A stretch of 7,247 bases of DNA from JADJNW01 sp964596135 (GTDB lineage: Bacteria > Bacteroidota > Bacteroidia > Chitinophagales > Saprospiraceae): contig CAZQTF010000193.1 in assembly GCA_964596135.1 (NCBI GenBank), positions 1-7,247 of the forward strand, written 5' to 3'. The first letter of the stretch is position 1. The number at the start of each line of letters is the position of its first letter. Positions 1-6,417 of this stretch are shown here, piece by piece. The notes below the pieces were generated by a model that saw only the letters and a program-made list of their open reading frames with translations, did no database searches and had not been told where the DNA came from. A program made the translations under genes and the position numbers.

Positions 1-343
1 CCACACAAATTTGACCGACCACGATGTAATGATATTCGTCTAATTTTTTGCCATGATATGATAATTGATCAAAGGCATCGAACATCGATATCAAAATGGG
101 AATATCATTGCGACAAGCTTTGGACATTGCCAGGATGTAGCCCGCCACCACATCGCCATCTTTGGCCATGATGCCCTGCTCCAGGTCATTCATGCGTTTG
201 AGCACCGGAAACTCATGTTTGACGGTCAGGAAACCCTGTTCCAGTGCTTGCTCCGGGGAGATATTAACAGCCAGATTACAGGCTTGTAAATCCAGAATTT
301 TTTGCAGATCGGTATCTGTGATGATGGGAACGAATTGTAGCAT
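1..343 (-). CDS. GNAT-family N-acetyltransferase, N-terminal part (cut by window edge)
   Basis: The gene reads leftward from an ATG at 341-343 and stays open for 114 codons to the edge, so the C-terminal part is missing. The protein begins MLQFVPIITDTDLQKILDLQ. It continues with a segment typical of GNAT enzymes: a glutamine- and glutamate-rich helix (ISPEQALEQGFLTVKH), the strand MAKDGDVVAGYILAMS, a loop ending ILISMFDAFDQLSYHGK, and the strand YHYIVVGQICV. That last strand is where this family normally enters the acetyl-CoA binding loop, which is lost here. The expected activity is transfer of an acetyl group from acetyl-CoA to an amine; the substrate cannot be predicted. The gene lies 80 bases downstream of the permease but has a good promoter of its own at 373-404. 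No Shine-Dalgarno site is visible, only an A-rich leader. The family call is fairly secure from fold-level pattern recognition. Confidence 0.75.
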   Translation of the reverse strand, partial: MLQFVPIITDTDLQKILDLQACNLAVNISPEQALEQGFLTVKHEFPVLKRMNDLEQGIMAKDGDVVAGYILAMSKACRNDIPILISMFDAFDQLSYHGKKLDEYHYIVVGQICV

Positions 344-372
344 ATTTTAAAGTTTATTTTGCAAAAGAGCGC

Positions 373-404
373 CAAAAATAAAAGTTTTGCAGGCTATTTG
401 TCAA
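373..404 (-). promoter_or_regulatory. Promoter of the GNAT gene, Bacteroidota type
   Basis: On the minus strand a perfect TAnnTTTG element (TATTTTTG, 373-380) lies 21 bases downstream of TTG (402-404). The upstream element reads TTGACA in full, so the site also fits a classical sigma-70 pattern, with 18 bases between TTGACA and TATTTT. Transcription should start near 366, giving a leader of about 23 bases before the ATG at 343. This is the best promoter match in the window. It implies that the GNAT gene can be expressed independently of the permease upstream. Confidence 0.55.
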
Positions 405-423
405 CCATAATCCGATTAATCTA

Positions 424-1317
424 TCACATAATAATCCACCACAAGAAAGTAGTCACAAATGATAGCGGAATACCGATGCCTACCATCAGGTTGGCTAATT
501 TAGGGTTCAAATTGTATTCTACTGCAATAATCGAGGCAGTGACCATCGGCGCCATCGCCGCTTCAAAAACGCTGGTTTGGGCAATAATTCCTTTTATACC
601 AGAGCTAACGGCAATTAGCAAAATAATTCCCGGAGCCACAAAAAGCTTGTAAATCAGCCCTATAGAGATTAATTTTAGATCGCTCTGAAAATCCGTAGTA
701 CGCAATTGCATACCAATTGAAAACAAAGCCAGCGGAATGACCGTGTCGGCCAGCGGCTCCAACAGTGGATTGATCATTGAAAAATCCAACCAGCGCGGCA
801 GCAATAAAGCAGCTACAAATGCCAGAAACGGCGGAAAACGAAGCAACCTTAGCAGCACCATTTTGAGACTAAATCGAGTGTTTACGGAAGCTTTCATAGC
901 AGTAATGACGCCGACTGTAGCCAGTACGACAAAGCTCGCCTGATCGCAAATCACTGCAATTTGCAAACCGTTTTTCCCGAAATAAGCTTCTGTGAGTGGA
1001 AATCCTACGAAAGAGGTGTTGCCCAAGCCAGCGGTAAGGATCAGTGCAGCACGAGTTGCCTTATCCATTGGAAAAAACGCTGCTACCAACCGCACGATGA
1101 GCCAGGCGCCACTCCACACCAGCACTGGCATGAGTGCCGGTAGCAAAAGTTCTGTACTCCATCGGATCGTCGGTACAAATTTCAGGGCAAATGCTGGAAG
1201 TGCCACATACAAAATCCAGGTAATTATGCTTTTATGAGCATCTTGTGGCAAAACGTTGGCGAAACGCAGCAATGAACCTGCCCCGATACAAATAACAATA
1301 AGTATGAAATTGATCAT
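424..1317 (-). CDS. AEC-family (auxin efflux carrier type) permease
   Basis: This 297-residue protein is almost entirely hydrophobic, with about eight to ten predicted membrane spans, and belongs in the inner membrane. It matches the AEC/Mem_trans family of secondary transporters, which in bacteria often carry organic acids such as malate or malonate; the substrate here is unknown. Family signatures are the helix-breaking motif GNTSFVGFPL at residues 99-108, the polar loop after it with FGKNGL, the segment IPLALFSIGMQL at 194-205, and the late helices with MAPMVTASIIAVEYNLNP (about 255-272) and VGIGIPLSF. The length is close to the usual 300-310 residues and the protein looks intact. It starts 24 bases after the stop of the peptidase gene, with no promoter visible between them, so the two are probably co-transcribed. 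The family call is confident. Confidence 0.9.
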   Translation of the reverse strand: MINFILIVICIGAGSLLRFANVLPQDAHKSIITWILYVALPAFALKFVPTIRWSTELLLPALMPVLVWSGAWLIVRLVAAFFPMDKATRAALILTAGLGNTSFVGFPLTEAYFGKNGLQIAVICDQASFVVLATVGVITAMKASVNTRFSLKMVLLRLLRFPPFLAFVAALLLPRWLDFSMINPLLEPLADTVIPLALFSIGMQLRTTDFQSDLKLISIGLIYKLFVAPGIILLIAVSSGIKGIIAQTSVFEAAMAPMVTASIIAVEYNLNPKLANLMVGIGIPLSFVTTFLWWIIM

Positions 1318-1341
1318 GACATAAAGCTGCGCAAGCTCTTG

Positions 1342-2880
1342 TTATTTTTGCAGATTCGCATTATAAAATGCCCGGATATCTTCGGTTAATTTTCGCAAAT
1401 CCGGCTCGTGGGTGTACATCATGTGTCCGCCTTCGTAATACAGCATCCGGATACGATCCTGACTGATACCGTGCCGGCTGAAAGTGTATTCTGCATCAAA
1501 AAACGGCGTGACCATATCATAATAACCATTTGCCACCATTACGCGCAGGTCTTTGTTGCGACGCAGTGCATCGCTTAGTTTACGGGCAACGTTGACATAG
1601 GAAGGTTCCCATCCTTGTCCCTGAGGTACGGGTCGCCAATTCCACTTGCCATACAAACCCGGTGCAGAGGTGTAATACGGGCGATCCATTTCTACTTTCA
1701 AATCTTTGGCAAAATACTCTTGAAGCGCTGCCGTATAAGCACTTGAAATCGAGAAGCTTGCCGCATCGCCGAGCGTAGGTCCCTCCGCCGTCTGATCGGC
1801 TTCTTCTACAAAATAGCGGGTATCCAAGCCACCAACGGTCAACCCTTGATCGCGAAGCAATTCTTTGCGAAACCGGTGCGCCAGAACCTGAAGATCGGAG
1901 CGGAGAATGTAATTTTTATCCAATCCAGTAAAGTAAGCCAGTCGTTCCGCAATTTGATTCCGGCGTGCTTCGCTCAGCAAATTTCCACGAAATAATGCTG
2001 TTGCATATTCGTCATAAGCAAAGTCTCGGGCTTCCTGCACGAAGGTTTCAAGGGGCTTACCCTGACCCGCTTTTTTGTGATACCAGGCAGTGGCCGCCAT
2101 CGTTGGTAAATACGTAACAAAAGCGATCAGATTGTCTGGAACCGGTGTAGAGCCTGTGTAATCCAGTGCCTGAGAGATCAGGATCAGACCATTGAGCGCT
2201 ACGCTCTGTCCATTGCCTTCCAATTCGTAAGCAACCCCTGCCGCGCGTGTGGTGCCGAAGCTTTCGCCAGCGATAAATTTGGGCGCATTCCAACGCTTAT
2301 ACTCGGTGATCCACTGTCGGATAAACTTTGCAATCGAACGGGCATCTTCATTCAAACCCCAGAAATCCTCTTCTTTGCCCTCGCCAATTACGCGGCTATA
2401 ACCGGTGCCCACTGGATCAATAAAGACAATGTCGCTCAAATCCAGGAAAGTGTGCTCGTTGTTGACAATCGGGTAAGGCGCAGCGCCATCGTCGGCGTCT
2501 GCATTGCTGGGTACTTTTGCGAGTTTAGGACCGAATAGCCCCATGTGCAGCCATACCGAAGCGGAGCCAGGACCACCATTAAATACAAAAGTTACGGGGC
2601 GTTTCGCCGGATCTGTCACTTCATCGCGGGTGTATGTGACCGACCAGATGGAAGCAACCGGTTCGCCATTCTCATTTTTCAGAAAAATTTCTCCGGCTTT
2701 AGCGGTGTATTTGACTATCTGCCCACCAAAAGTTGCCTGGTGTTTGCTTACAAATACCTTCGGTTCGGGAATAGGTTTCTTTTCCTTTGTTTCGCCTTTA
2801 TTTACTTCTTGTGTGAAACCATTTAGTTGGGCGAAATAGAAAAGCAAAAACAGGCATGAGAATTTGATGTTAAATTTCAC
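1342..2880 (-). CDS. Exported S10-family serine carboxypeptidase-like peptidase
   Basis: This gene encodes a 512-residue alpha/beta-hydrolase of peptidase family S10. In numbering from the GTG at 2878-2880, the family motifs are: oxyanion-hole motif NGGPGS (101-106), IDPVGTGYS (154-162), nucleophile elbow GESFGT with Ser207, acid Asp455 in NGYYDMVTP, and His486 in GGHMMYTH. The triad is therefore complete. S10 enzymes remove C-terminal residues from peptides. The GTG start gives a clean signal peptide (short basic segment KFNIK, hydrophobic core CLFLLFYFA, likely cleavage near residues 21-23), so the enzyme should act in the periplasm or outside the cell. The frame stays open 48 codons further to an ATG at 3022-3024, but that form overlaps the VOC gene and pushes the signal core 60 residues inward. 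An ATG at 2929-2931 is a second alternative. The permease gene follows after 24 bases. Confidence 0.88.
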   Translation of the reverse strand: MKFNIKFSCLFLLFYFAQLNGFTQEVNKGETKEKKPIPEPKVFVSKHQATFGGQIVKYTAKAGEIFLKNENGEPVASIWSVTYTRDEVTDPAKRPVTFVFNGGPGSASVWLHMGLFGPKLAKVPSNADADDGAAPYPIVNNEHTFLDLSDIVFIDPVGTGYSRVIGEGKEEDFWGLNEDARSIAKFIRQWITEYKRWNAPKFIAGESFGTTRAAGVAYELEGNGQSVALNGLILISQALDYTGSTPVPDNLIAFVTYLPTMAATAWYHKKAGQGKPLETFVQEARDFAYDEYATALFRGNLLSEARRNQIAERLAYFTGLDKNYILRSDLQVLAHRFRKELLRDQGLTVGGLDTRYFVEEADQTAEGPTLGDAASFSISSAYTAALQEYFAKDLKVEMDRPYYTSAPGLYGKWNWRPVPQGQGWEPSYVNVARKLSDALRRNKDLRVMVANGYYDMVTPFFDAEYTFSRHGISQDRIRMLYYEGGHMMYTHEPDLRKLTEDIRAFYNANLQK

Positions 2881-2882
2881 GG

Positions 2883-2969
2883 CGTTGATTTTTGAGGAAA
2901 AGATAAAATTTCTCCCGCTGATTCCGGTCATTTTTGCAAAAAAAGAGCCGGTGAAAATCAGAATCAACG
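2883..2969. repeat. Nested inverted repeats in the gap before the S10 gene
   Basis: Perfect 8-base arms CGTTGATT (2883-2890) and AATCAACG (2962-2969) enclose the gap. Inside them lie a second pair, CTGATT (2918-2923) and AATCAG (2956-2961), then CCGG (2924-2927) and CCGG (2948-2951), around the palindrome TTTTTGCAAAAA (2931-2942). The inner hairpin is imperfect because four bases (TGAA, 2952-2955) are unpaired on one side. The structure covers the whole proposed promoter and ends just before the GTG start. It could be an operator, a transcript structure in the peptidase leader, or a weak terminator for the VOC gene. Confidence 0.4.
2937..2967 (-). promoter_or_regulatory. Possible promoter of the S10 peptidase gene
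   Basis: On the minus strand TTTTTTTG (2937-2944) matches TAnnTTTG at all but the second base. TTG at 2965-2967 lies upstream, 20 bases away, which is the usual Bacteroidota spacing. Transcription would start near 2930. That would exclude the ATG at 3024, make the ATG at 2931 effectively leaderless, and give the GTG at 2880 a leader of about 50 bases. The mismatch, and the fact that a run of seven T supplies most of the match, keep this tentative. Confidence 0.33.
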
Positions 2970-2980
2970 GAAGAAGCAGG

Positions 2981-3364
2981 TTAATGTCGGGAGTGGAGCG
3001 CGATGCGGTTGCCCTCTGTATCAAGGCAAACGGCCATGTAGCCGTAGTTTTCAGCGATCAAACGCTTGGGAATGAGTACTTTGCCACCGGCGCCTTCTAC
3101 GCGGGCGAGTTCGTTTGACAAATCACCGCTATGCGCAGTAAAATAGACCAGCGCTCCATCTGCGGAGGGCTGGTAAAATTCGGCATGACAGACCAAACTG
3201 CCCGGCGAGCCCTGACCATTTTCGACCCAGGGAAACCAGGCCATGTCAAGCTCATCCATTTGCTGACGGTCGAGTTTAAAATCAAAAACCGTTTCGTAGA
3301 ATTTCATGGCGCGTTCCATGTTGGTGACTGGTATCTCAAACCAGCCAACGACGTTGTTTTGCAT
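2981..3364 (-). CDS. VOC-superfamily (glyoxalase / bleomycin-resistance fold) protein
   Basis: This 127-residue protein has the two beta-alpha-beta-beta-beta modules of the vicinal oxygen chelate fold. The first module is VGWFEIPVTNMERAMKFYETVF (residues 6-27) followed by strands to about 60. The second is ALVYFTAHSGDLSNELARVEGAGGKVL (71-97) and ends YGYMAVCLDTEGNRIALHS (107-125). The final motif with Glu117 is where the family usually places a metal ligand, and Glu24 (in FYETVF) lies in the first-module helix. VOC proteins of this size are cytoplasmic and act as lyases, isomerases, dioxygenases or binding proteins on small molecules; the exact reaction cannot be read from sequence. The gene starts 43 bases after the alkylation repair gene, with no promoter visible between them, so co-transcription is likely. 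The length is normal for a single-chain VOC protein that dimerises. Confidence 0.88.
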   Translation of the reverse strand: MQNNVVGWFEIPVTNMERAMKFYETVFDFKLDRQQMDELDMAWFPWVENGQGSPGSLVCHAEFYQPSADGALVYFTAHSGDLSNELARVEGAGGKVLIPKRLIAENYGYMAVCLDTEGNRIALHSRH

Positions 3365-3407
3365 GATGTATAGTTTTGGTTTAATAATCGAGTGATTTTT
3401 TTCAACC

Positions 3408-4115
3408 TCAACAAAAAGCCGTCTTACGTTTTTTGCCGATTTTATTTACTTTTTCTACCTTAGTAATATAATCGGCTGCGAGGGGAATCTTACAAGCGGT
3501 GCCGCCCATTTCGACATGTACGTTGCCGATTTTTCGGGCGACTTCCTTGCTTTTTTCGAGTAACGGCGCAACGTAAGCACCCACCGATATGACAAAACCG
3601 TTCATCGTGTAACGTACGCGGTTCGGCGCTTCGTGAATATGAGCAGCGATTTGATCGAGTAACGGCGATAATTCATGCAAGTCCAAATCTTTATCAGGTT
3701 TTGTGGCAACCAGTGAAGCCCACGTTGCCCAGCCGGCAGAGGCTATATGCTCCAGGTCGGACTGCGTCCATTCGCGGGCGAGTTCAAAACCAAAACTGCT
3801 TTCAGCGGCAGTCCATGCAACGGTATATTCACTGATCATGTACCAGTAGGCGTGCTCTGCCCAATGTTGCAGCTCCGCTTTGGACATTTTAGCGGGTTCG
3901 CTGATCAATCCGGCTAAATACATGGCATCAGAATTGCCCGTATTGTACAATTGCAACGCCAACTCGTGGTTGTGCTTAATTTTTTTCTGAATGATCTTTA
4001 AATCCCGTACTTTCACGCCAAAGAATGGTTCACGGGCGCCATGTCGCGTAAACACTTTTTTGGTCTGGTCACTGCCCATTTGTTCCAATTGGGTCATTAC
4101 TTGCTCGAGGGTCAT
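3408..4115 (-). CDS. DNA alkylation repair protein, AlkD-like HEAT-repeat family
   Basis: This 235-residue, mostly helical cytoplasmic protein matches the DNA alkylation repair enzyme family (Pfam DNA_alkylation), which are HEAT-repeat solenoids that bind DNA on a positively charged concave face. Characterised members remove N3- or N7-alkylated purines. Recognisable conserved stretches are FFGVKVRDLKIIQKKIK (31-47), GNSDAMYLAGLI (60-71), AYWYMISEYTVAW (89-101), APNRVRYTMNGFVISVG (163-179) and MGGTACKIP (203-211). The C-terminus is strongly basic (KVNKIGKKRKTAFC), which suits DNA contact. The Trp-Asp signature of Bacillus cereus AlkD is not evident around 97-105, so glycosylase activity is less certain than the family call. 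The start codon at 4113-4115 is the first of the frame and lies 18 bases downstream of a likely promoter element. The VOC gene follows after 43 bases. Confidence 0.88.
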   Translation of the reverse strand: MTLEQVMTQLEQMGSDQTKKVFTRHGAREPFFGVKVRDLKIIQKKIKHNHELALQLYNTGNSDAMYLAGLISEPAKMSKAELQHWAEHAYWYMISEYTVAWTAAESSFGFELAREWTQSDLEHIASAGWATWASLVATKPDKDLDLHELSPLLDQIAAHIHEAPNRVRYTMNGFVISVGAYVAPLLEKSKEVARKIGNVHVEMGGTACKIPLAADYITKVEKVNKIGKKRKTAFC

Positions 4116-4132
4116 ACCGGTGATTTTGGCTT

Positions 4133-4164
4133 CAAAATAAACCCAAAATTTTCAATTTTACAAA
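4133..4164 (-). promoter_or_regulatory. Likely promoter for the alkylation repair / VOC genes
   Basis: On the minus strand TTTG (4161-4164) is followed after 20 bases by TTATTTTG (4133-4140), which fits TAnnTTTG with one mismatch. Spacing and position fit a Bacteroidota promoter. Transcription would begin about 10-15 bases before the ATG at 4115, giving a very short leader. Confidence 0.4.
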
Positions 4165-4169
4165 TTTTT

Positions 4170-4193
4170 GTTTTAAAAATTTAAATTTAAAAC
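4170..4193. repeat. AT-rich inverted repeat just before the NamZ start
   Basis: Perfect 8-base arms GTTTTAAA (4170-4177) and TTTAAAAC (4186-4193) flank an 8-base AT-only centre. The repeat ends seven bases before the ATG at 4201, inside the 85-base divergent gap 4116-4200. It could be an operator or simply low-complexity AT sequence. For the plus strand I see only a weak promoter candidate: TTG at 4101-4103, 17 bases, then TGATTTTG at 4121-4128. Confidence 0.3.
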
Positions 4194-4200
4194 AAGTCTT

Positions 4201-5358
4201 ATGGTGCAAATTGGTTTGCAAACCTTGATCCGGAGGCGGTTGTCGTTTCTGAAAGCGTGCAGGGTGGGTTTGGTCACGCACGCGGCAGCAGTGTTGCCCG
4301 ATCTGACGAATTCGGTGGATGAACTGCAACAAAATGGCGTTGTGCTCACGGCGTTGTTTGGACCCGAACACGGCTTCGATGGCGCCGGCGCGGATGCCAT
4401 GCCGATGGATGATGCGGTGGATGCCCGAACCGGTCTGCCGGTCTTTAGTTTGTATGGCTATTCCAAAGAACCAACCTCCCAGGCGCTTGATCTGGTGGAC
4501 GTTCTGCTGTTCGATATGCAGGATGTGGGGGCGCGGTTTTACACATTCATCAGCACGCTGGCGCATGTGATGCGAGCTGCCACACGTAAAGGTCTGGAAA
4601 TGATCGTATTGGATCGCCCCAATCCAATCAACGGCGCTCAAATCGAAGGTCCGTTTGTGGATGAAGGTTTATATTCCTTTATCAGCGAAATTTCCGTTCC
4701 GATCCGGCACGGATTCACCGTTGGCGAGTTGGCTCGCTGGATCGCTCATATTGAAAATCTGGATTTGAATTTAACCATCATTGCCATGCACGGCTGGTCG
4801 CGCGCACTCTGGTGGGACGAAACCGGCTTGCCCTGGATTCCGCTATCGCCGGGCATGCCGCATTTCTCAACAGCCACCGTGTATTCCGGTACATGCTTGG
4901 CGGAAGGAACTAACCTTTCCGAAGGGCGGGGTACAGCGCTGCCGTTTGAAGTAATCGGCGCGCCCTGGTTGGATGGCTATGCATTGGCCAAGTCCTTGAA
5001 TCAACTGTCGTTGCCTGGCGTTCGCTTTCGTCCGCATGCGTTTATTCCTACCTTTGGCAAGCATCAGAATGTGAAATGTGAAGGTATTCAGGTGCATGTG
5101 ACCGACCGCCAAATTTTGCGCCCCGTGGAAATGGGCTTGCACCTGCTGGCTGCTTGCCGGGCGCAGAACCGCGAAAAATTTGAATTCCTGCCCACAAGTT
5201 GGGAAGGCGCCCCGCCGCACCTGGATTTGCTGATGGGTACTGCCAGCGTTCGGGAAGCACTGGAAAATAACATTCCGGTAGCGGAAATTGTAGCCAGTTG
5301 GCGAGAAGCTGAAACAACCTTTATGAAAAAGCGGCGAGCATTTTTGCTTTATAAATAA
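4201..5358 (+). CDS. namZ: NamZ-type exo-beta-N-acetylmuramidase (DUF1343, GH171)
   Basis: This 385-residue protein matches the DUF1343 family, whose characterised members (NamZ) release terminal N-acetylmuramic acid from peptidoglycan fragments and so serve cell-wall recycling. Signatures in order: RVGLVTHAAAV (21-31), FGPEHGF (53-59), TGLPVFSLYG (77-86), DMQDVGARFYTFIST (105-119), LDRPNPI (137-143), HGFTVGELA (170-178), GMPHFSTATVYSGT (218-231), EGTNLSEGRGT (235-245), and a C-terminal domain with CEGIQVHVTDR. The length is slightly below secreted homologues because there is no signal peptide: the protein begins MVQIGLQTLIRRR, and a stop at 4174-4176 closes the frame upstream. A cytoplasmic location is therefore likely. 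The family's usual Asn-Pro after VT is replaced by His-Ala, and the usual SPN by SPG. It is the only plus-strand gene and diverges from the repair gene. The family call is strong; the symbol assumes the family's known activity. Confidence 0.88.
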   Translation: MVQIGLQTLIRRRLSFLKACRVGLVTHAAAVLPDLTNSVDELQQNGVVLTALFGPEHGFDGAGADAMPMDDAVDARTGLPVFSLYGYSKEPTSQALDLVDVLLFDMQDVGARFYTFISTLAHVMRAATRKGLEMIVLDRPNPINGAQIEGPFVDEGLYSFISEISVPIRHGFTVGELARWIAHIENLDLNLTIIAMHGWSRALWWDETGLPWIPLSPGMPHFSTATVYSGTCLAEGTNLSEGRGTALPFEVIGAPWLDGYALAKSLNQLSLPGVRFRPHAFIPTFGKHQNVKCEGIQVHVTDRQILRPVEMGLHLLAACRAQNREKFEFLPTSWEGAPPHLDLLMGTASVREALENNIPVAEIVASWREAETTFMKKRRAFLLYK

Positions 5359-5483
5359 AGAGATTTATCTAAATTGTAACATAATGGTTCATTAAAAATG
5401 TCTAATCCGAAAGAATCCCTTTGGATTAAGGCTTCCGACTGCTTAAAACCAAACAAAAATTAACAATACTCAATAATTGATCA
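5359..5483. other. Convergent intergenic gap without a gene
   Basis: This 125-base AT-rich stretch lies between the 3' ends of the NamZ gene (plus) and the FemAB-like gene (minus). It holds one clear hairpin (5403-5428) and a second AT-only dyad (5472-5488). No open reading frame or RNA gene is visible. Confidence 0.7.
5403..5428 (-). terminator. Hairpin, possible terminator of the FemAB-like gene
   Basis: TAATCC (5403-5408) pairs with GGATTA (5423-5428), and AAAG (5410-5413) pairs with CTTT (5419-5422), with one bulged G and a five-base loop. Read on the minus strand the hairpin is followed after four bases by five T (5394-5398), which suits termination of the leftward gene ending at 5484. 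Read on the plus strand no T run follows. The T run is short, so termination strength is uncertain. Confidence 0.4.
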
Positions 5484-5492
5484 TTATTTTTT
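5472..5492 (+). terminator. Weak AT-only dyad with T run, possible NamZ terminator
   Basis: AATAAT (5472-5477) and ATTATT (5483-5488) form a six-base stem over a five-base loop, continuing into a run of six T (5487-5492) on the plus strand. It overlaps the stop codon of the minus-strand gene. The stem has no G-C pair, so it may not fold stably. Confidence 0.22.
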
Positions 5493-6413
5493 AATAAACT
5501 TTAATAATTCGAATAACATTAAATTGTATTTCCAAATATAAAAATAGGGTGTCTGCGTGGCGCCGAATTGCCGACGGATGAACTCTACGGTTTGAATCAT
5601 ACTCCCCTCAAAATCAAAGATTTCCAAGCCCAGCTTTTCTTTTGTAAAACGAATGGCTTCCCATACCAGCAGTATTCCGGCACCGGAGTTGCGCAGCTTG
5701 GGGTCATCGCCCGACAAGTGGTAGTAACTACTTCTTGCATCCCAGATGAGATAAGCGGCGGAATGAATGCGGCCAGATTCCTCTTTCGCAAAAAAGATTT
5801 GACGAGCATCATGCGCGGCAAGTGCAGCATCATGTTTTAAAAACTGTTTCAACGTGTAAGGTATTCTAATCCCTTGACGGTCAAAGCTTAGCCGATTGAT
5901 ATTGTAAAATGCTTCCGGCGAATTATCATGGGTAATGATTAATTGCGATTGCGCTTTTTTGATATTACGCCGCATGTTGCGATTAATATTTTCGAAGACT
6001 TTATTTAAATCATCGAGATGGATTCGATAAGTATAACGTGTGGTTTGTTGATAACCAGCCCAGTAAAACGGCAGCCAGTTGCTAATGCCCGGATGAAAGT
6101 TCTGATGAAAAGCGTGGACTTTGGGTAGTTGTGTAATCAGCTGTTTTAAGATATGATGTTGCTCGGTTAGGTTATAATTTTTTGCAAAAAAAGGACCTAA
6201 ATATTTGGTAAATAAAGGCATGGTAATATAACGAAACACCAGTTTTTGCTTTATAAAATAAGGTAGCACAGCCTGGATTTCTCCATCTTCCTCTGCGATT
6301 GCAACATCCCAAACCCCATCAAAACAAAGGGCATCCAGGTGCCAGGGCTGCGCGAAAACGGGGAGCTTATTTTGCTCACAAAACTGTTGATATTTATCTT
6401 TGTTTTTGTCCAT
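5484..6413 (-). CDS. FemAB-like / GNAT-fold acyltransferase (Acetyltransf_6 type)
   Basis: This 309-residue cytoplasmic protein resembles the tandem GNAT-fold proteins related to FemAB and the Acetyltransf_6 domain. The first half, about 1-125, has the strand-loop pattern FDGVWDVAIAEEDGEIQAVLPYF (31-53) and a tyrosine-, phenylalanine- and histidine-rich part including YLGPFF. The second half carries the conserved basic segment NRNMRRNIKKAQ (144-155), NRLSFDRQGI (173-182), SYYHLSGDDPKLRNSGAGILLVWEAI (229-254) and the terminal core IFDFEGSM (265-272) followed by FIRRQFGA. Family members transfer aminoacyl or acyl groups onto cell-wall, polysaccharide or lipid precursors; the substrate here is unknown. 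The start at 6411-6413 has AAAAGAG close upstream as a possible weak ribosome site. It lies 72 bases downstream of the O-methyltransferase gene across a prominent repeat, with no promoter match in the gap, so it may be second in an operon. Confidence 0.8.
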   Translation of the reverse strand: MDKNKDKYQQFCEQNKLPVFAQPWHLDALCFDGVWDVAIAEEDGEIQAVLPYFIKQKLVFRYITMPLFTKYLGPFFAKNYNLTEQHHILKQLITQLPKVHAFHQNFHPGISNWLPFYWAGYQQTTRYTYRIHLDDLNKVFENINRNMRRNIKKAQSQLIITHDNSPEAFYNINRLSFDRQGIRIPYTLKQFLKHDAALAAHDARQIFFAKEESGRIHSAAYLIWDARSSYYHLSGDDPKLRNSGAGILLVWEAIRFTKEKLGLEIFDFEGSMIQTVEFIRRQFGATQTPYFYIWKYNLMLFELLKFIKK

Positions 6414-6417
6414 GCTC

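Noticed and set aside
65..350. Two overlapping plus-strand open frames at the left edge
   Set aside because: The minus strand here reads as a recognisable GNAT N-terminus with a promoter in front. The plus-strand products show no family pattern.
408..418. Short palindrome TAATC-C-GATTA beside the GNAT promoter
   Set aside because: Five-base arms are common by chance in AT-rich gaps, and no further symmetry supports an operator or terminator.
359..652. 97-residue plus-strand frame with some hydrophobic character
   Set aside because: It is antisense to the C-terminal membrane spans of the AEC permease, which explains the hydrophobicity.
2504..3118. Three plus-strand frames opposite the peptidase and VOC genes
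   Set aside because: The peptidase catalytic motifs and the VOC fold are on the minus strand, and the plus-strand proteins have no recognisable domain.
4132..4641. 169-residue minus-strand open frame opposite the NamZ gene
   Set aside because: It lies antisense to a strongly conserved family gene, its protein is rich in His, Gln and Arg with no recognisable domain, and it runs through the AT-rich promoter gap. It is a shadow frame.
4867..5317. Three minus-strand frames opposite the C-terminal half of NamZ
   Set aside because: They are antisense to conserved NamZ sequence, have unusual composition and show no motifs.
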